A stretch of DNA of 41,739 nucleotides from a candidate division FCPU426 bacterium. Lineage in GTDB: Bacteria; Oederibacteriota; Muellerivitia; Muellerivitales; Muellerivitaceae. A program made the translations under genes and the position numbers. Position 1 is the stretch's first letter; every line of letters begins with the position of its first letter. Location: the NCBI GenBank assembly GCA_003136635.1, contig PLFD01000030.1, forward strand, positions 125,319 through 167,057, in the 5' to 3' direction. Shown in pieces: positions 16,974 to 26,475 of this stretch. Below the pieces are notes generated by a model. That model was not told the DNA's origin. It saw only the letters and a list, made by a program, of their open reading frames with translations, and did not search any database.

Positions 16974-19049
16974 ATGAGTTTTTCATCCGCAGGCGAATTT
17001 AAACATACCAACAGGCTCATTCAGGAGAAAAGCCCCTATCTTCTTCAGCATGCCCACAATCCGGTGGATTGGTACGCCTGGGGCGAAGACGCTTTTCAAA
17101 AAGCCCAAAAAGAAAACAAAATAATTTTATTATCCATCGGCTATTCCACCTGTCACTGGTGCCACGTGATGGAGCGGGAAAGTTTTGAAAACGAGGCGAC
17201 CGCCAAAATTCTAAACGAACGCTATGTGTGTATTAAAGTAGACCGTGAAGAACGCCCGGATGTGGATCAAATTTATATGAACGCGGTTATGCTTTTAACC
17301 GGCCAAGGCGGCTGGCCTCTTAATGTTTTTCTCACACCCGAATTACAGCCCTTTTATGGGGGTACTTATTTTCCACCGGATAGCCGCTATGGGCGGCCTG
17401 GGTTTCCGACTGTGCTGGCTGATGTGGCCCGGACCTGGGAAACTAAACCGGATGAAATACGAAAAGGCGGCCAGCAATTAACCAGTTATATCGCCGGTTC
17501 CCAGGCGGATCATTCCGGGGGCACGCTTAATCAGTCGGTTCTTGATCAAGTGAAAACTTACGCACTTCATTCGTTTGATAAGAAAGACGGCGGGTTCCGC
17601 AGCGCTCCCAAATTTCCCCCTTCTATGCTTTTGAGTCTGCTGATGAGGATTTACCGTCAGCATCCCGATCCAGCATTGCTTAACACGATTGAAGTGACAT
17701 TGGACAAAATGGCCCAGGGCGGCATTTACGACCAAGTGGGCGGGGGATTTTCCCGCTATTCCACCGATAACGAATGGCTGGTACCGCATTTTGAAAAGAT
17801 GCTCTATGACAACGCGCTTCTTTCCCGAACTTATCTAGAAGCCTACCAATTAACCGGTAAGCAAGAGTACGCCCGAATTGCCCATGAGGTTTTTACTTAT
17901 CTCTTAAGAGACATGACTGATGCCCAGGGTGGCTTTTACAGCGCTGAAGACGCGGATAGCGAAGGACATGAAGGTAAGTTTTACGTCTGGAATCCTGACG
18001 AAATCAAAGCCATTTTAGGTGATAAAGACGGTTCTCTATTCTGCCAATTATACGGTGCGACAGACCATGGCAACTTTGAGCATGGCCAAAGCATTTTTCA
18101 CCTGAAGGCGGATTTACCTTCCTCTTTAGAAGCTTTCAGCAAAGATAACGTTTGGTGGAAATCTTCTGTAGAAAAGGTTTTAGCCGTCCGTTCGAAACGG
18201 ATTCGACCTCACCTGGACGATAAAATTCTGACCGCCTGGAATAGTTTAATGATTTCGTCCCTGGCTCATGGATATCAGGTTTTGGGCGATCAACGTTATT
18301 TGGAAGCCGCGGAAAAAGCGTCCACTTTTATTTCGAAAAACCTTTTTAAAGAGGGGCGATTATTAGCCTCTTACCGGCAAGGTCCGTCGGATATTCAGGG
18401 CTATATTGATGATTACGCTTTTTTCCAGGCGGCACAACTGGATTTATACGAAAGCACTTTTAATACGGACTATCTTAAAAAGGCAATTAGCCTTGAAAAA
18501 GAGATGGATCGGCTGTTTTGGGATGAAAAGGGCGGCGCCTATTATTTCAACGGTTCGGACCAAAAGGATCAAAACCGTCTTTTGACCCGAACTAAAGAAG
18601 CCTATGACGGGGTCATTCCTTCCGGTAATTCCATGGGGGCTCTTAATCTTTACCGTCTAGCCGAGTTAACCGGCGATAAAGCTTATCGGGACAGAGCTGA
18701 CGCTATTTTAAAATGTTTCTCTGGTGATTTGGCCAAGAGCGGCTCCAACTTTCCGCTGATGCTTCAAGCTTTTCAATTTGATTTTGGCGGTCCAGCTGAA
18801 ATTTTCGTGGCGGGTTCTCGAAACGAGTCGCAAAAGATTCTTGAAATGTTGTGGAAAACCTTCCTGCCGAACAAAGTTTTGATCTTTTCTGAAGATAAAG
18901 ATATCAAAGATTTAACTCAACTTGTTCCCTGGGCGGAAGGCCGTCAAAGCCAGGGCGGCAAGCCGACGGTTTTTGTCTGCGAGAATTACGAATGCCAATT
19001 ACCGACTACGGATGAGCAAAAAGTTTTGGAATTGATTCAGAAAAAATAA
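16974..19049 (+). CDS. DUF255 thioredoxin-fold protein, YyaL/SSP411 type
   Basis: 691 residues, full length for the family. The N-terminal DUF255 domain (about 10-170) has thioredoxin-like [11 protein letters not shown] with Cys60 and Cys63, then [14 protein letters not shown] and [24 protein letters not shown]. The rest is an alpha/alpha-toroid similar to glycoside-processing enzymes ([53 protein letters not shown]). The biochemical role is not known; a redox or sugar-epimerase-like role has been suggested for relatives. AAGGAAA lies before the ATG, and mscL follows after 10 bases. Confidence 0.93.
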   Translation: MSFSSAGEFKHTNRLIQEKSPYLLQHAHNPVDWYAWGEDAFQKAQKENKIILLSIGYSTCHWCHVMERESFENEATAKILNERYVCIKVDREERPDVDQIYMNAVMLLTGQGGWPLNVFLTPELQPFYGGTYFPPDSRYGRPGFPTVLADVARTWETKPDEIRKGGQQLTSYIAGSQADHSGGTLNQSVLDQVKTYALHSFDKKDGGFRSAPKFPPSMLLSLLMRIYRQHPDPALLNTIEVTLDKMAQGGIYDQVGGGFSRYSTDNEWLVPHFEKMLYDNALLSRTYLEAYQLTGKQEYARIAHEVFTYLLRDMTDAQGGFYSAEDADSEGHEGKFYVWNPDEIKAILGDKDGSLFCQLYGATDHGNFEHGQSIFHLKADLPSSLEAFSKDNVWWKSSVEKVLAVRSKRIRPHLDDKILTAWNSLMISSLAHGYQVLGDQRYLEAAEKASTFISKNLFKEGRLLASYRQGPSDIQGYIDDYAFFQAAQLDLYESTFNTDYLKKAISLEKEMDRLFWDEKGGAYYFNGSDQKDQNRLLTRTKEAYDGVIPSGNSMGALNLYRLAELTGDKAYRDRADAILKCFSGDLAKSGSNFPLMLQAFQFDFGGPAEIFVAGSRNESQKILEMLWKTFLPNKVLIFSEDKDIKDLTQLVPWAEGRQSQGGKPTVFVCENYECQLPTTDEQKVLELIQKK

Positions 19050-19059
19050 GGAGACCACG

Positions 19060-19467
19060 ATGGGTATGATAAAAGAATTCAAAGAGTTCGCGGTAAAGGG
19101 CAATATGGTGGACCTGGCGGTGGGTATCATCATCGGCGGAGCTTTCGGTAAGGTGGTATCCTCGGTGGTAGCTGATTTGTTGATGCCGCCTTTGGGTTAT
19201 TTGATCGGTGGGATCAATTTTACCGACATCAAAATTCAGCTTAAAGCACCTGTTTTGAATCTGGCGACGGGCCGAACTACACAAGAGGTAACGATTAACA
19301 TCGGCAATTTCATCCAATCCTTGGTAGATTTTGGAATTATCACTTTTGTGGTTTTTTTGCTGGTGAAGGGGATCAACCGCATGCAACGTAAGGAAGCGGA
19401 GGTTCTAGTGCCGACAAAAGATCAAGAACTCTTAACCGAGATTCGGGACTTGTTGAAAAAGAAATAG
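19060..19467 (+). CDS. mscL: Large-conductance mechanosensitive channel
   Basis: 135 residues. IKEFKEFAVKGNMVDLAVGIIIGGAFGKVVSSVVADLLMPPLGYL contains the amphipathic N-terminal helix and pore-lining helix, and a second membrane helix GIITFVVFLLVKGINRM is followed by a charged C-terminal bundle. The channel opens under membrane tension to release solutes after osmotic downshock. AAGGAG lies 9 bases before the ATG. It is the last of the closely spaced genes before the hydrolase, which begins 18 bases later. Confidence 0.97.
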   Translation: MGMIKEFKEFAVKGNMVDLAVGIIIGGAFGKVVSSVVADLLMPPLGYLIGGINFTDIKIQLKAPVLNLATGRTTQEVTINIGNFIQSLVDFGIITFVVFLLVKGINRMQRKEAEVLVPTKDQELLTEIRDLLKKK

Positions 19468-19485
19468 TTATTTGAAAGCGGCTTC

Positions 19486-20331
19486 TTGAAAACAATCGAT
19501 TTTTGCGTTGAAAGTTACGGCCACCGAGAACTTTGGGGAACCTTAACGGTACCGGAAAAGGCGACCGGTTCCCCCATTTTGATGGCTCATGGTTTACTGG
19601 GTTTCAAAGACTGGTCTTTTTTCCCCTATATTTCCCAGATGTTTGTAGACGCTGGTTTTCCGACCATTCGGTTTAACTTCTCAGGTTCGGGTATGGGTCC
19701 TCAAATCGACGGGCCTTTTGAGAATCTTGAATCTTTCCGCCAAGATACCATTACCAGACAAGTAGAAGATCTCCGTTCCATCATCCAATGTTTGATTCAG
19801 GGCAAGTTTGAACCGGATCTTCCAGCTCAAAAGAGCGTCCTATTGTGGGGTCATTCCCGCGGCGGAGCTGTTTCCATCTTGTCGGCGGCTAATGCGCCCC
19901 ACGTTCAAGCGATTGCGACCTGGTCCACCATTGCCAGGGTGAATCGTTATCTATATGAAGCTAAACAGGCTTGGCGCAAACAAGGATTTTCGGGGGTAGA
20001 AAGTTCTCGTACGGGACAATTGTTGAAATCATCGGTCGAATTTCTGGATGACGTAGAGCAATGGGGAAAACGGGGAGATGTTCCTACGGTTCTCCACCGT
20101 CTTAAAATCCCTGTGTTTTTACTCCATGGAGCGGAAGATACCAGCGTCTTGCCGGACGAGTCGGAAAGTTTGGCGGCTATTTATCCTCAAGCGCGGTTAT
20201 CCATTTTGGCCGGAGCGAATCACAAGTTTAATTCGGATCATCCTTTTACCAAACCCAGCGAAGTTTTGATCCAGGCTACTCAAAAGACTTTGGATTTTTA
20301 CCGGGATATCGGTTTGGCGACTAAAGAATGA
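19486..20331 (+). CDS. Alpha/beta hydrolase of the serine aminopeptidase/esterase-like type
   Basis: 281 residues. MAHGLLGFKDW is the oxyanion-hole region, GHSRGG at 122-127 carries nucleophile Ser124, LLHGAEDTSVL carries the acid Asp, and GANHKFN the catalytic His. There is no signal peptide. Relatives cleave esters or peptides of small molecules; the substrate is unknown. The first usable codon is TTG 19486, with GAAAG about 8 bases before it. The stop overlaps the next gene's ATG (ATGA). Confidence 0.88.
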   Translation: MKTIDFCVESYGHRELWGTLTVPEKATGSPILMAHGLLGFKDWSFFPYISQMFVDAGFPTIRFNFSGSGMGPQIDGPFENLESFRQDTITRQVEDLRSIIQCLIQGKFEPDLPAQKSVLLWGHSRGGAVSILSAANAPHVQAIATWSTIARVNRYLYEAKQAWRKQGFSGVESSRTGQLLKSSVEFLDDVEQWGKRGDVPTVLHRLKIPVFLLHGAEDTSVLPDESESLAAIYPQARLSILAGANHKFNSDHPFTKPSEVLIQATQKTLDFYRDIGLATKE

Positions 20332-20993
20332 AGAAAAGCCCCAAAGTAGTTCGTTCAATTTCATTGCGGTTAAAAGACTTCCCCGGATTTTCTCAAAAAA
20401 ACCTTAACGGTTTAAAAAAATACTATCAAAGCCAATTAAAAGCTCATCCCGAACCTGAAAAACGGGTTGGCTGGAAAACGGCCGAGAGCCAGAGAGTTCG
20501 TTTTGAAGAATTTACCCGGGTTGGACCTTTGAAAGGTTCCAAAATACTGGATGTTGGCTGCGGATTAGGAGCTTTTTGGGGTTATCTTCAAGAAAAAGAA
20601 ATCACTGTTACATACACCGGAATTGATTTGTTTCCTGAAGTCATCCAGGAAGCTCAAAAATTTTATCCGGACGCCAAGTTTGAAGTTCGTCATATTCTGG
20701 CCCGCCCTTATCCAGCTCGAACCTTTGACTATTCGTTTCTTTCCGGGGTGTTTAACGTCAAAGTGAAAGACAATTGGCTCTATACGAAAACCATGCTTCG
20801 GCAAATTTTGCTGCAAACCAAGAAGGCCGTAGCTTTTAATATTTTAAACGCAGATTCGGGTCTCAAAGAATCAAACCGATTTGTCGTTACCCCTCAGGAA
20901 ATTACGGCGATGGCCCGAAGTTTGGGAGTCAAGAAAACTCATTTGTTGGATCATTACCATCACCTGGATATCACACTTTTTTTGTATCGATAA
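20328..20993 (+). CDS. Class I SAM-dependent methyltransferase
   Basis: 221 residues. Motif I is SKILDVGCGLGAFWG (about 71-85), followed by YTGIDLFPEVIQEA and the motif IV-like FDYSFLSGVFNV. An N-terminal helical part (1-65) may bind the acceptor. The substrate is unknown. The gene is translationally coupled to the hydrolase by the ATGA overlap, so the two may act on the same molecule. Confidence 0.85.
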   Translation: MKKSPKVVRSISLRLKDFPGFSQKNLNGLKKYYQSQLKAHPEPEKRVGWKTAESQRVRFEEFTRVGPLKGSKILDVGCGLGAFWGYLQEKEITVTYTGIDLFPEVIQEAQKFYPDAKFEVRHILARPYPARTFDYSFLSGVFNVKVKDNWLYTKTMLRQILLQTKKAVAFNILNADSGLKESNRFVVTPQEITAMARSLGVKKTHLLDHYHHLDITLFLYR

Positions 20994-21097
20994 AATTAAA
21001 CCAAAACCAAATCAAGGCCTTCATCATCGAAGGACTAAATGAATTTAGGAAAGCGACGCTCGAAAAAGGCGAATTCCCCAAAATTTACTGGAAAAAA

Positions 21098-21952
21098 ATG
21101 ACGTTTATCCCATACACTCTTGGCATGAAATCCGGACCTTTACATCGAATTATTTCTTTGGCACCCCCTCTTACGGAAATATTAGGATATTTGGGTTTTT
21201 CCCACCAGGTTACGGAAATGGCCGATTATTTTGATGAAACTCCTTCTACAGAAGAAGAAAACCACCCTGAGTATTGGTATACCATGGCGGAAGAAAGGGT
21301 TATGAGTCTTCATCCCGAAATCGTTTTAACCCTTTTTGCCGGTCAATGGGAGCTTCACAAACGATTCAAAGAAATGGGGTTAAATACCCTTCATTTGGAG
21401 CCGCGCTCTTTAAGAGAAGTGGAAGATACTTTTCGTTTGATCGGCAAAGCGGTGGGCGCGACCGAGGAGGCTCGTCAACTGGCTTTGGATTTCGCGGGAG
21501 GGTTGGCGGGACTTAAAGAAAAGGTTCCCGGCGGAGTTTATCGGCCCAAACTTTATTGCGAAGAATGGAGCCAACCGCCGACGGCGCCGGGAGGATGGTA
21601 TCCGGATCTGATGTCGGATGCGGGGGGGCATTATTTCCCCATGTTGTCGAAAGAAATCAGCCGGGTAGTTCGGTTGGAAGAAATGATCATGTTTGACCCG
21701 GAAATCATTATTTTTGCCATTCGGGGAACTGACGGTGTGTCTTTTAACCCGAACGACGCTTTAAAGCGGATGGGGTGGGAAAAGATCAACGCGATAAAAA
21801 AACGCCGTCTTTATACTATCGATCCCTCCATATTAAACCGGCCCGGACTTCGGCTGATTGAAGGGGCCAAAGCGGTTCAGCAAATTATGGGACAGAATTT
21901 TTGGGGTTGGCCTTTGGCCAACTCGCCTTTATTCCGAAAAGTCCTAGATTAA
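21098..21952 (+). CDS. BtuF-like periplasmic-binding-fold protein (cobalamin/iron-complex type)
   Basis: 284 residues with the class III binding-protein fold: HRIISLAPPLTEILGYLGFSHQV at the start, HPEIVLTLFAGQWELHKRFKEMGLNTL, a long connecting helix (about 115-150), then EEWSQPPTAPGGWYPDLMSDAGGHYF and FDPEIIIFAI. These match cobalamin-binding proteins. There is no signal peptide or lipobox and no permease or ATPase gene nearby, so this may be a cytoplasmic cobalamin-binding variant rather than a transport component. ATG 21125 is an alternative start. The 104 bases upstream hold no clear signal. Confidence 0.75.
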   Translation: MTFIPYTLGMKSGPLHRIISLAPPLTEILGYLGFSHQVTEMADYFDETPSTEEENHPEYWYTMAEERVMSLHPEIVLTLFAGQWELHKRFKEMGLNTLHLEPRSLREVEDTFRLIGKAVGATEEARQLALDFAGGLAGLKEKVPGGVYRPKLYCEEWSQPPTAPGGWYPDLMSDAGGHYFPMLSKEISRVVRLEEMIMFDPEIIIFAIRGTDGVSFNPNDALKRMGWEKINAIKKRRLYTIDPSILNRPGLRLIEGAKAVQQIMGQNFWGWPLANSPLFRKVLD

Positions 21953-22015
21953 CTTAAGTTTTTTGTAATCAGAGGCCTAGGCCCTGATACAAAGACAAAT
22001 TAAAGAATTTGGTTT

Positions 22016-22029
22016 GAGGAGTTTTTCTG
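22016..22029 (+). promoter_or_regulatory. Ribosome binding site and CTG start codon of the TPR gene
   Basis: GAGGAG at 22016-22021 is followed by five T and CTG at 22027-22029. The frame from CTG is open into the TPR protein and the added residues look protein-like. No ATG, GTG or TTG lies at a suitable distance from this site, so CTG is the best-supported start. Confidence 0.55.
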
Positions 22030-23472
22030 AATAGTCCATCTTTTGAGCGCCCATTTGAAATACCTCCCGAAATTACTTTTGTTGTTCTACCCAAAGGTAT
22101 CGCCGAGTTTCATCATTTGCCCCTTCATGTGCCGGTTTGGGTGAAGAATCAAAAAGAAGCTGAGAAAAAGGGTTATGATTTTTCCGAAGGTTCCCGCGTG
22201 ATGGAGCGTCTTCTGCAAGCCTCTCCCACGGTGCCAGGCGCTTACCTTTATCAGCTGTTTGTCCGCAAGTGGTCCAAGTTGATGGAGCTCAATCCCTATT
22301 TCGCCAAGGGCCGTATCGCGGAAGCGATTTCCAAACTCATTGAGATTTTAGAAATTGATCCCGAATGTCCTTTGACCGCATTTCAACTGGGATACTGTTT
22401 TCGAGTCACCGGTGAATTGGAAAAATCCGAATCCTTCTACCGCCAGGCCTTACGGATGGCCCCGGAAGCGGGATGGATTTACAGCAACCTGGGCCGGACC
22501 TACCGGGTCATGGGTGATAAAGCCAAAGCGGTAGGGGTTTTTTGGAAGGCGCTTGAACTTTTACCGGGTGATCAATTCGTTTTGGAACAATTGGTGGAGT
22601 TGGGTGAACTTTTTATTGTTCCAAAGCCGGATTCTTCAGAAGCTCTTTTCGTCAAGCGGCCGGATTATGAACGCAAAATGAAAGAAGCGGTTGAAAAAGA
22701 GACCGATCCCGTTAGTTTGATGGGGTTAGGTTGGAAATTGCTTCAAGATCGATTAGTGGATCTGGCCAGCCAATCTTTTCAAAAAGTGTTAGAAAACGAC
22801 AAGCAAAATTCGGACGCTTTACTGGGTTTGGGAACCTCTCATTTGGAAGCGGGACGGTATAAGGAAGCCGATCAAATTTTGACCGACTATTTGGATGAAA
22901 ATCCCCAATCGGTCACGGGACATTTGAATTTATTTAAAGTTTATTTGGCCGAGAATGAAGAGGAACTGGCCTGGCAGGAACTGCAAACGGCGGTTCTTTT
23001 AGATCCCAACCGGTTAGACGTCTTGAGGCAGCTTTATTTTCTATTTCTGGAAGCAGACCGCCGGGATGAGGGGATGGAGTGGATTGAGCATTTAATCGAT
23101 GACGTACCGGCCAGCTTCGGCCCTCTTTTGGTCAAAGCCTGGTGTTTGAATGAGGCGGACCAGTGGGAGGAAGCGGAAGAAGCCTTGAAAATGGCGCTTC
23201 AAAGAGCTCCGCATAACGAGGAGGCGCTTCTTTTTTATACCGCCGAACTGGGCCGAAGGGAAAAAACCGACGAGCTGATCCAGGTGATTTTAAATGAACC
23301 AGAACCCCGGTCGCTTTCATTAACCATTAACCTGGTTTTGGCCTATACGCGTACTGGCCGTCTGGCGGAAGCTAAAAAAATATTAACTGAGTTTTTAAAC
23401 CGGAAAGGTTTGCCGCTGGAAGACCAACAGAAGGCGAAAGCCTTATTGAGCGAAATCGAGAAGGAAGATTAG
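22027..23472 (+). CDS. Tetratricopeptide repeat protein
   Basis: About 481 residues if started at CTG 22027; a TTG at 22117 would give 451 but has no ribosome site. TPR units are visible from about residue 80 to the end, with canonical small and aromatic residues: GRIAEAISKLIEILEIDPECPLTAFQLGYCFRVTGELEKSESFYRQALRMAPEAGWIYSNLGRTYRVMGDKAKAVGVFWKALELLP, and later YKEADQILTDYLDENPQSVTGHLNLFKVYLAENEEELAWQEL and WEEAEEALKMALQRAPHNEEALLFYTAELG. There is no signal peptide. These repeats bind other proteins; the partner is unknown. It ends convergently with the MauE-like gene, 2 bases apart. Confidence 0.85.
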   Translation: MNSPSFERPFEIPPEITFVVLPKGIAEFHHLPLHVPVWVKNQKEAEKKGYDFSEGSRVMERLLQASPTVPGAYLYQLFVRKWSKLMELNPYFAKGRIAEAISKLIEILEIDPECPLTAFQLGYCFRVTGELEKSESFYRQALRMAPEAGWIYSNLGRTYRVMGDKAKAVGVFWKALELLPGDQFVLEQLVELGELFIVPKPDSSEALFVKRPDYERKMKEAVEKETDPVSLMGLGWKLLQDRLVDLASQSFQKVLENDKQNSDALLGLGTSHLEAGRYKEADQILTDYLDENPQSVTGHLNLFKVYLAENEEELAWQELQTAVLLDPNRLDVLRQLYFLFLEADRRDEGMEWIEHLIDDVPASFGPLLVKAWCLNEADQWEEAEEALKMALQRAPHNEEALLFYTAELGRREKTDELIQVILNEPEPRSLSLTINLVLAYTRTGRLAEAKKILTEFLNRKGLPLEDQQKAKALLSEIEKED

Positions 23473-23474
23473 TT

Positions 23475-23930
23475 TTACTCTTTTTTTACGGCCGCGTAAG
23501 TTTGCTTGGCGGTTAGCACGAATAACCCCGACATAAAGAAAACCAAGTCTCTCAGAACCGTCCAACCCGTCAGTTTTTCCGTAGCGTCCATGGCAAAACA
23601 GCCGCAATTCATTTCGGTTCCCTGAGCCAGGTTCCAGGCCAGAGCCAGAGTATAGATTCCCATGAGAGAACAAAAAACAAAGGCTGCGCCCCGCCATTGA
23701 AAGCCCAGCGAGAGGCAAAGACCGGTGAAAAATTCGAGCCAGGGAATGACGACCGCAGCAAGGGGCAGCAGATCAGCCGGTAGAACATGATAATTCTCGA
23801 TGACCTTTAAAAACTTATCCGGATCACCCAACTTGTCCGAACTGGCGTAAATCAAAAGAATTCCGCAGGCTACTCTCAGTAGACTTTGAAAAATCAAAAC
23901 TATGTTCCATTGAGGAGACGAAGTCTTCAT
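23475..23930 (-). CDS. MauE/DoxX-family redox-associated membrane protein
   Basis: 151 residues with four membrane segments (about 9-29, 51-75, 81-101 and 125-144). SLLRVACGILLIYASSDKLGDPDKF and the loop NCGCFAMD with Cys109 and Cys111 are features of MauE-type proteins, which support disulfide or cofactor maturation of periplasmic enzymes. I start at ATG 23930; the upstream open frame is a shadow of the rhodanese gene. The ATG overlaps the rhodanese stop (ATGA), so the two are coupled and probably act together in thiol or sulfur chemistry at the membrane. Confidence 0.82.
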   Translation of the reverse strand: MKTSSPQWNIVLIFQSLLRVACGILLIYASSDKLGDPDKFLKVIENYHVLPADLLPLAAVVIPWLEFFTGLCLSLGFQWRGAAFVFCSLMGIYTLALAWNLAQGTEMNCGCFAMDATEKLTGWTVLRDLVFFMSGLFVLTAKQTYAAVKKE

Positions 23931-24547
23931 GGCTGATCTCCCTTGTTGATAGGGTAGTTGGCTTTCTTCCATTCGGGCCAACCGCCAAAAAATACTTTGA
24001 CGTTGGTATAACCTTGATCGATAAGCGCGTTGGCCAGATGCAGGGAAAGCTCGCAGGAAGAACCGTGGCAATAAGCGATCAGCTCCTGATTTTTATCTTT
24101 TAACTGGGGCAAAACCAGAGGAGCGAATTTTTCAAAGTCGTCGGCGTAAAACTCCAAAGCCCCGGGAATATGACCTTCGGCATATTCCTCGGGAGACCGG
24201 GCATCCAGAAAGATGGAGCTTTTTTGGTCGAAACGGCTTTTAGCCCCTAACAGACTCAGACGAGGCATTTGATCGAGCGCCAAGTTGGTTGGTGTCGCGG
24301 AAACCGAGGCGGATTTGGAAGAAACTGTTTTCCATCCGGCGTAACCCGAAGAGGTTTGGTTTTTCTTCAACAAGTCTTGAAGGTGGTAACTTTTAGTTTG
24401 TTCCACTTTCAGGGGAATTCCATCAGAGTAAAAGGTGTTGAAAAGCACCGCGAAAAAAGCGGCAAAAACAAATAGATTCCAGGCTTCCAGAAGAGATTTT
24501 TTCCACGGAATGGAAGAAGCCGGACTAGCGGACCTTTTTGAATTCAA
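23927..24547 (-). CDS. Membrane-anchored rhodanese-like protein
   Basis: 206 residues. One membrane helix lies at about 21-39, then a polar linker (40-100) and a rhodanese domain at about 105-200: FLDARSPEEYAEGHIPGALEF and active-site Cys160 in YCHGSSCELS, ending in FFGGWPEW. The domain should face the periplasm. Start TTG 24547 has AAGGGG 6 bases upstream and no better codon nearby. Coupled to the MauE-like gene, it may deliver sulfur or oxidising equivalents to, or take them from, that membrane protein. Confidence 0.82.
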   Translation of the reverse strand: MNSKRSASPASSIPWKKSLLEAWNLFVFAAFFAVLFNTFYSDGIPLKVEQTKSYHLQDLLKKNQTSSGYAGWKTVSSKSASVSATPTNLALDQMPRLSLLGAKSRFDQKSSIFLDARSPEEYAEGHIPGALEFYADDFEKFAPLVLPQLKDKNQELIAYCHGSSCELSLHLANALIDQGYTNVKVFFGGWPEWKKANYPINKGDQP

Positions 24548-24685
24548 CTCAAACCCCTTGGAGTGCTCGATCGATAATTATGAGAATATACGGTTCTATT
24601 GAAAGGGCGCAAGTCCGAAAGAGGCATTTTCGCCCATCAGACCCCGCCTTCTTGTAAAATACCCGTCATTGTCCCTGGAGAAAAA

Positions 24686-25783
24686 ATGAAAACTGAATTT
24701 AACCTGAGCCGGCAAAATATTTTTGTCATCGCTTTTTTCGCGCTTTTGGCTGTTCTTCTCAGCATGCTTTTGTCCCTTTTGGAACCTTTTATCGGTTCTT
24801 TCATGTGGGCTACCATTTTAGTGATGGTCTTTTATCCGCTTTATTCCCGGTTTTTGAAATGGACGGGAAACCACCCGACCCTGGCGGCTCTTTTCACCAC
24901 CCTATTCGTTCTGGCCTTTTTAGCGTTGCCTGGTTTTTTTATCATTATGAATTTGGCCCGGGAAATACCCAACGCCTATGACTTTATTTCCAACAGCCAA
25001 TGGGACCAGAAAAGCCTCTGGGTCATGGACAAACTGAAGTCACTGAATATCGGGGCCTGGCTTCAAAACTGGGGAATTGATTCCACTCAAACCGATTCCG
25101 TGATGCAAAAAGAAATCACAGCGAACCTTCAACGATTCGCCGATCTTCTTTTACAGAAAGTCACTGAAATTTTTAATAATCTTCCCCTATTTTGTCTTCA
25201 GATCGTGTTTGTGACGGTCGCCGTATTTTTCTTTTTTAGAGACGGCTCCCGGCTGGCGATCCGGGCTATTGAGTTTCTGCCTCTGGAAAAGGGGTATCAA
25301 AAGAAAGTGTCCCATACCTTTTCCGTAACCGTGACCGCGGTGGTCCGGGCGGTTTTTCTATGCGCGCTGATTCAAGGGGGTATGACCGGAATCGGTCTTT
25401 ACGCGGCGGGCGTGCCTTTGCCGATTCTTTTGGGATTGGTCGCATTTGTGAATTCTTTTATTCCTTTTTTAGGAGCGGCATCGGTTTGGATTCCGGCTTG
25501 TGTCTGGCTCTTATACCAAAACCAGCCCATGGCGGCTTTGGGGCTGGGGTTGTGGGGAATTATTATCACGGCGGTAGATCAAATTTTGAGGCCTTGGTTG
25601 ATCGGCAAAGAAGCCAAGCTTCCGGTCTTCTGGCTTTTTTTCACCACTATCGGCGGGCTTAAAGTTTATGGTTTTATCGGCATATTTTTGGGACCGATTA
25701 TTCTTTCGATGGGCATGGCCTTTTTGGCGATTTACCGCGAAATTTATTTGAACACTTCTAAAACCACAAAAAGCGGGAGTTAG
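24686..25783 (+). CDS. AI-2E family transporter (TqsA/PerM-like)
   Basis: 365 residues from ATG 24686, which has CTGGAG 5 bases upstream. It has about eight membrane segments with the usual layout: two at the N-terminus, a central soluble region (about 100-165), then the conserved GLVAFVNSFIPFLGAASVWIPA and AVDQILRPWLIGKEAKLPVFWLFFTTIGGLKVYGFIGIFLGPIIL. Members export small molecules; some are tied to autoinducer-2 efflux or to Na+/H+ antiport, so the substrate is open. The NUDIX gene follows after 2 bases. Confidence 0.92.
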   Translation: MKTEFNLSRQNIFVIAFFALLAVLLSMLLSLLEPFIGSFMWATILVMVFYPLYSRFLKWTGNHPTLAALFTTLFVLAFLALPGFFIIMNLAREIPNAYDFISNSQWDQKSLWVMDKLKSLNIGAWLQNWGIDSTQTDSVMQKEITANLQRFADLLLQKVTEIFNNLPLFCLQIVFVTVAVFFFFRDGSRLAIRAIEFLPLEKGYQKKVSHTFSVTVTAVVRAVFLCALIQGGMTGIGLYAAGVPLPILLGLVAFVNSFIPFLGAASVWIPACVWLLYQNQPMAALGLGLWGIIITAVDQILRPWLIGKEAKLPVFWLFFTTIGGLKVYGFIGIFLGPIILSMGMAFLAIYREIYLNTSKTTKSGS

Positions 25784-25785
25784 TC

Positions 25786-26352
25786 ATGATTCAACCCTGG
25801 AAACAGAAAAACGATCATATCGCCTATGATTGCGGTTTTTTTCAGGTTCACGTCCAGCAAAGCGCCTCTCCGGTGACGGACAAGGAACATCCCTTTTATG
25901 TTCTCCACACCTGGGACTGGGTCAATGTGATTGCCCTGACAGATGACGGAAAAATTCCCATGGTTTATCAATACCGCCATGGATCAAAGGAATTTAGTCT
26001 GGAAATTCCAGGCGGAGCGGTCGATAAAAAAGACGGTGACGCTTTAGAAGCGGCTCAAAGAGAGTTGCTGGAAGAGACCGGTTATGAAGCGCGTGAGTGG
26101 CATTCTTTAGGAAAGTTGAAACCCAATCCCGCTATTTTAAACAATACCTGCCATATTTATTTGGCCCTGGGCGCGAAAAAGGTATCCGATCTGGATTTGG
26201 ATGAAGCGGAAGAATTGGAAGTTCGTTTACATGAATTGCCCGAAGTAAAACAAATGATGCGAAAAGGCGGTATTCAACACGCTTTGGTTATTGCCGCATT
26301 TGAATTATTTGATCTTTTTCAGGAATCAAATCCCCGTCTTTTTAAGTCTTAA
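25786..26352 (+). CDS. NUDIX hydrolase, ADP-ribose pyrophosphatase-like
   Basis: 188 residues. The Nudix helix is at about 76-100 with REL, the glutamate pair of LLEETGY and an upstream PGGAVD. The spacing between the first Gly and Arg92 is altered: a Gly (84) sits where the first Glu of the classic box is expected, and Asp85 is next to it. The core REx2EE metal site is intact. WDWVNVIALTDDGKIPMVYQYRHGSKEFSLEIP fits ADP-ribose or nucleoside-diphosphate-sugar hydrolases. GGGAG lies 6 bases before the ATG, inside the end of the transporter gene. Confidence 0.88.
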   Translation: MIQPWKQKNDHIAYDCGFFQVHVQQSASPVTDKEHPFYVLHTWDWVNVIALTDDGKIPMVYQYRHGSKEFSLEIPGGAVDKKDGDALEAAQRELLEETGYEAREWHSLGKLKPNPAILNNTCHIYLALGAKKVSDLDLDEAEELEVRLHELPEVKQMMRKGGIQHALVIAAFELFDLFQESNPRLFKS

Positions 26353-26475
26353 TTTTTGGCTTTATACACAGTTTTCCAACGTCTAAAAATCAAATGCCCC
26401 CTTGCAGCCCCATTTCAACAAGCGTAGTTTATTTCTAAGGGCATTCCCCGATGTCTGATAGAAAGAGGTGTTTTT

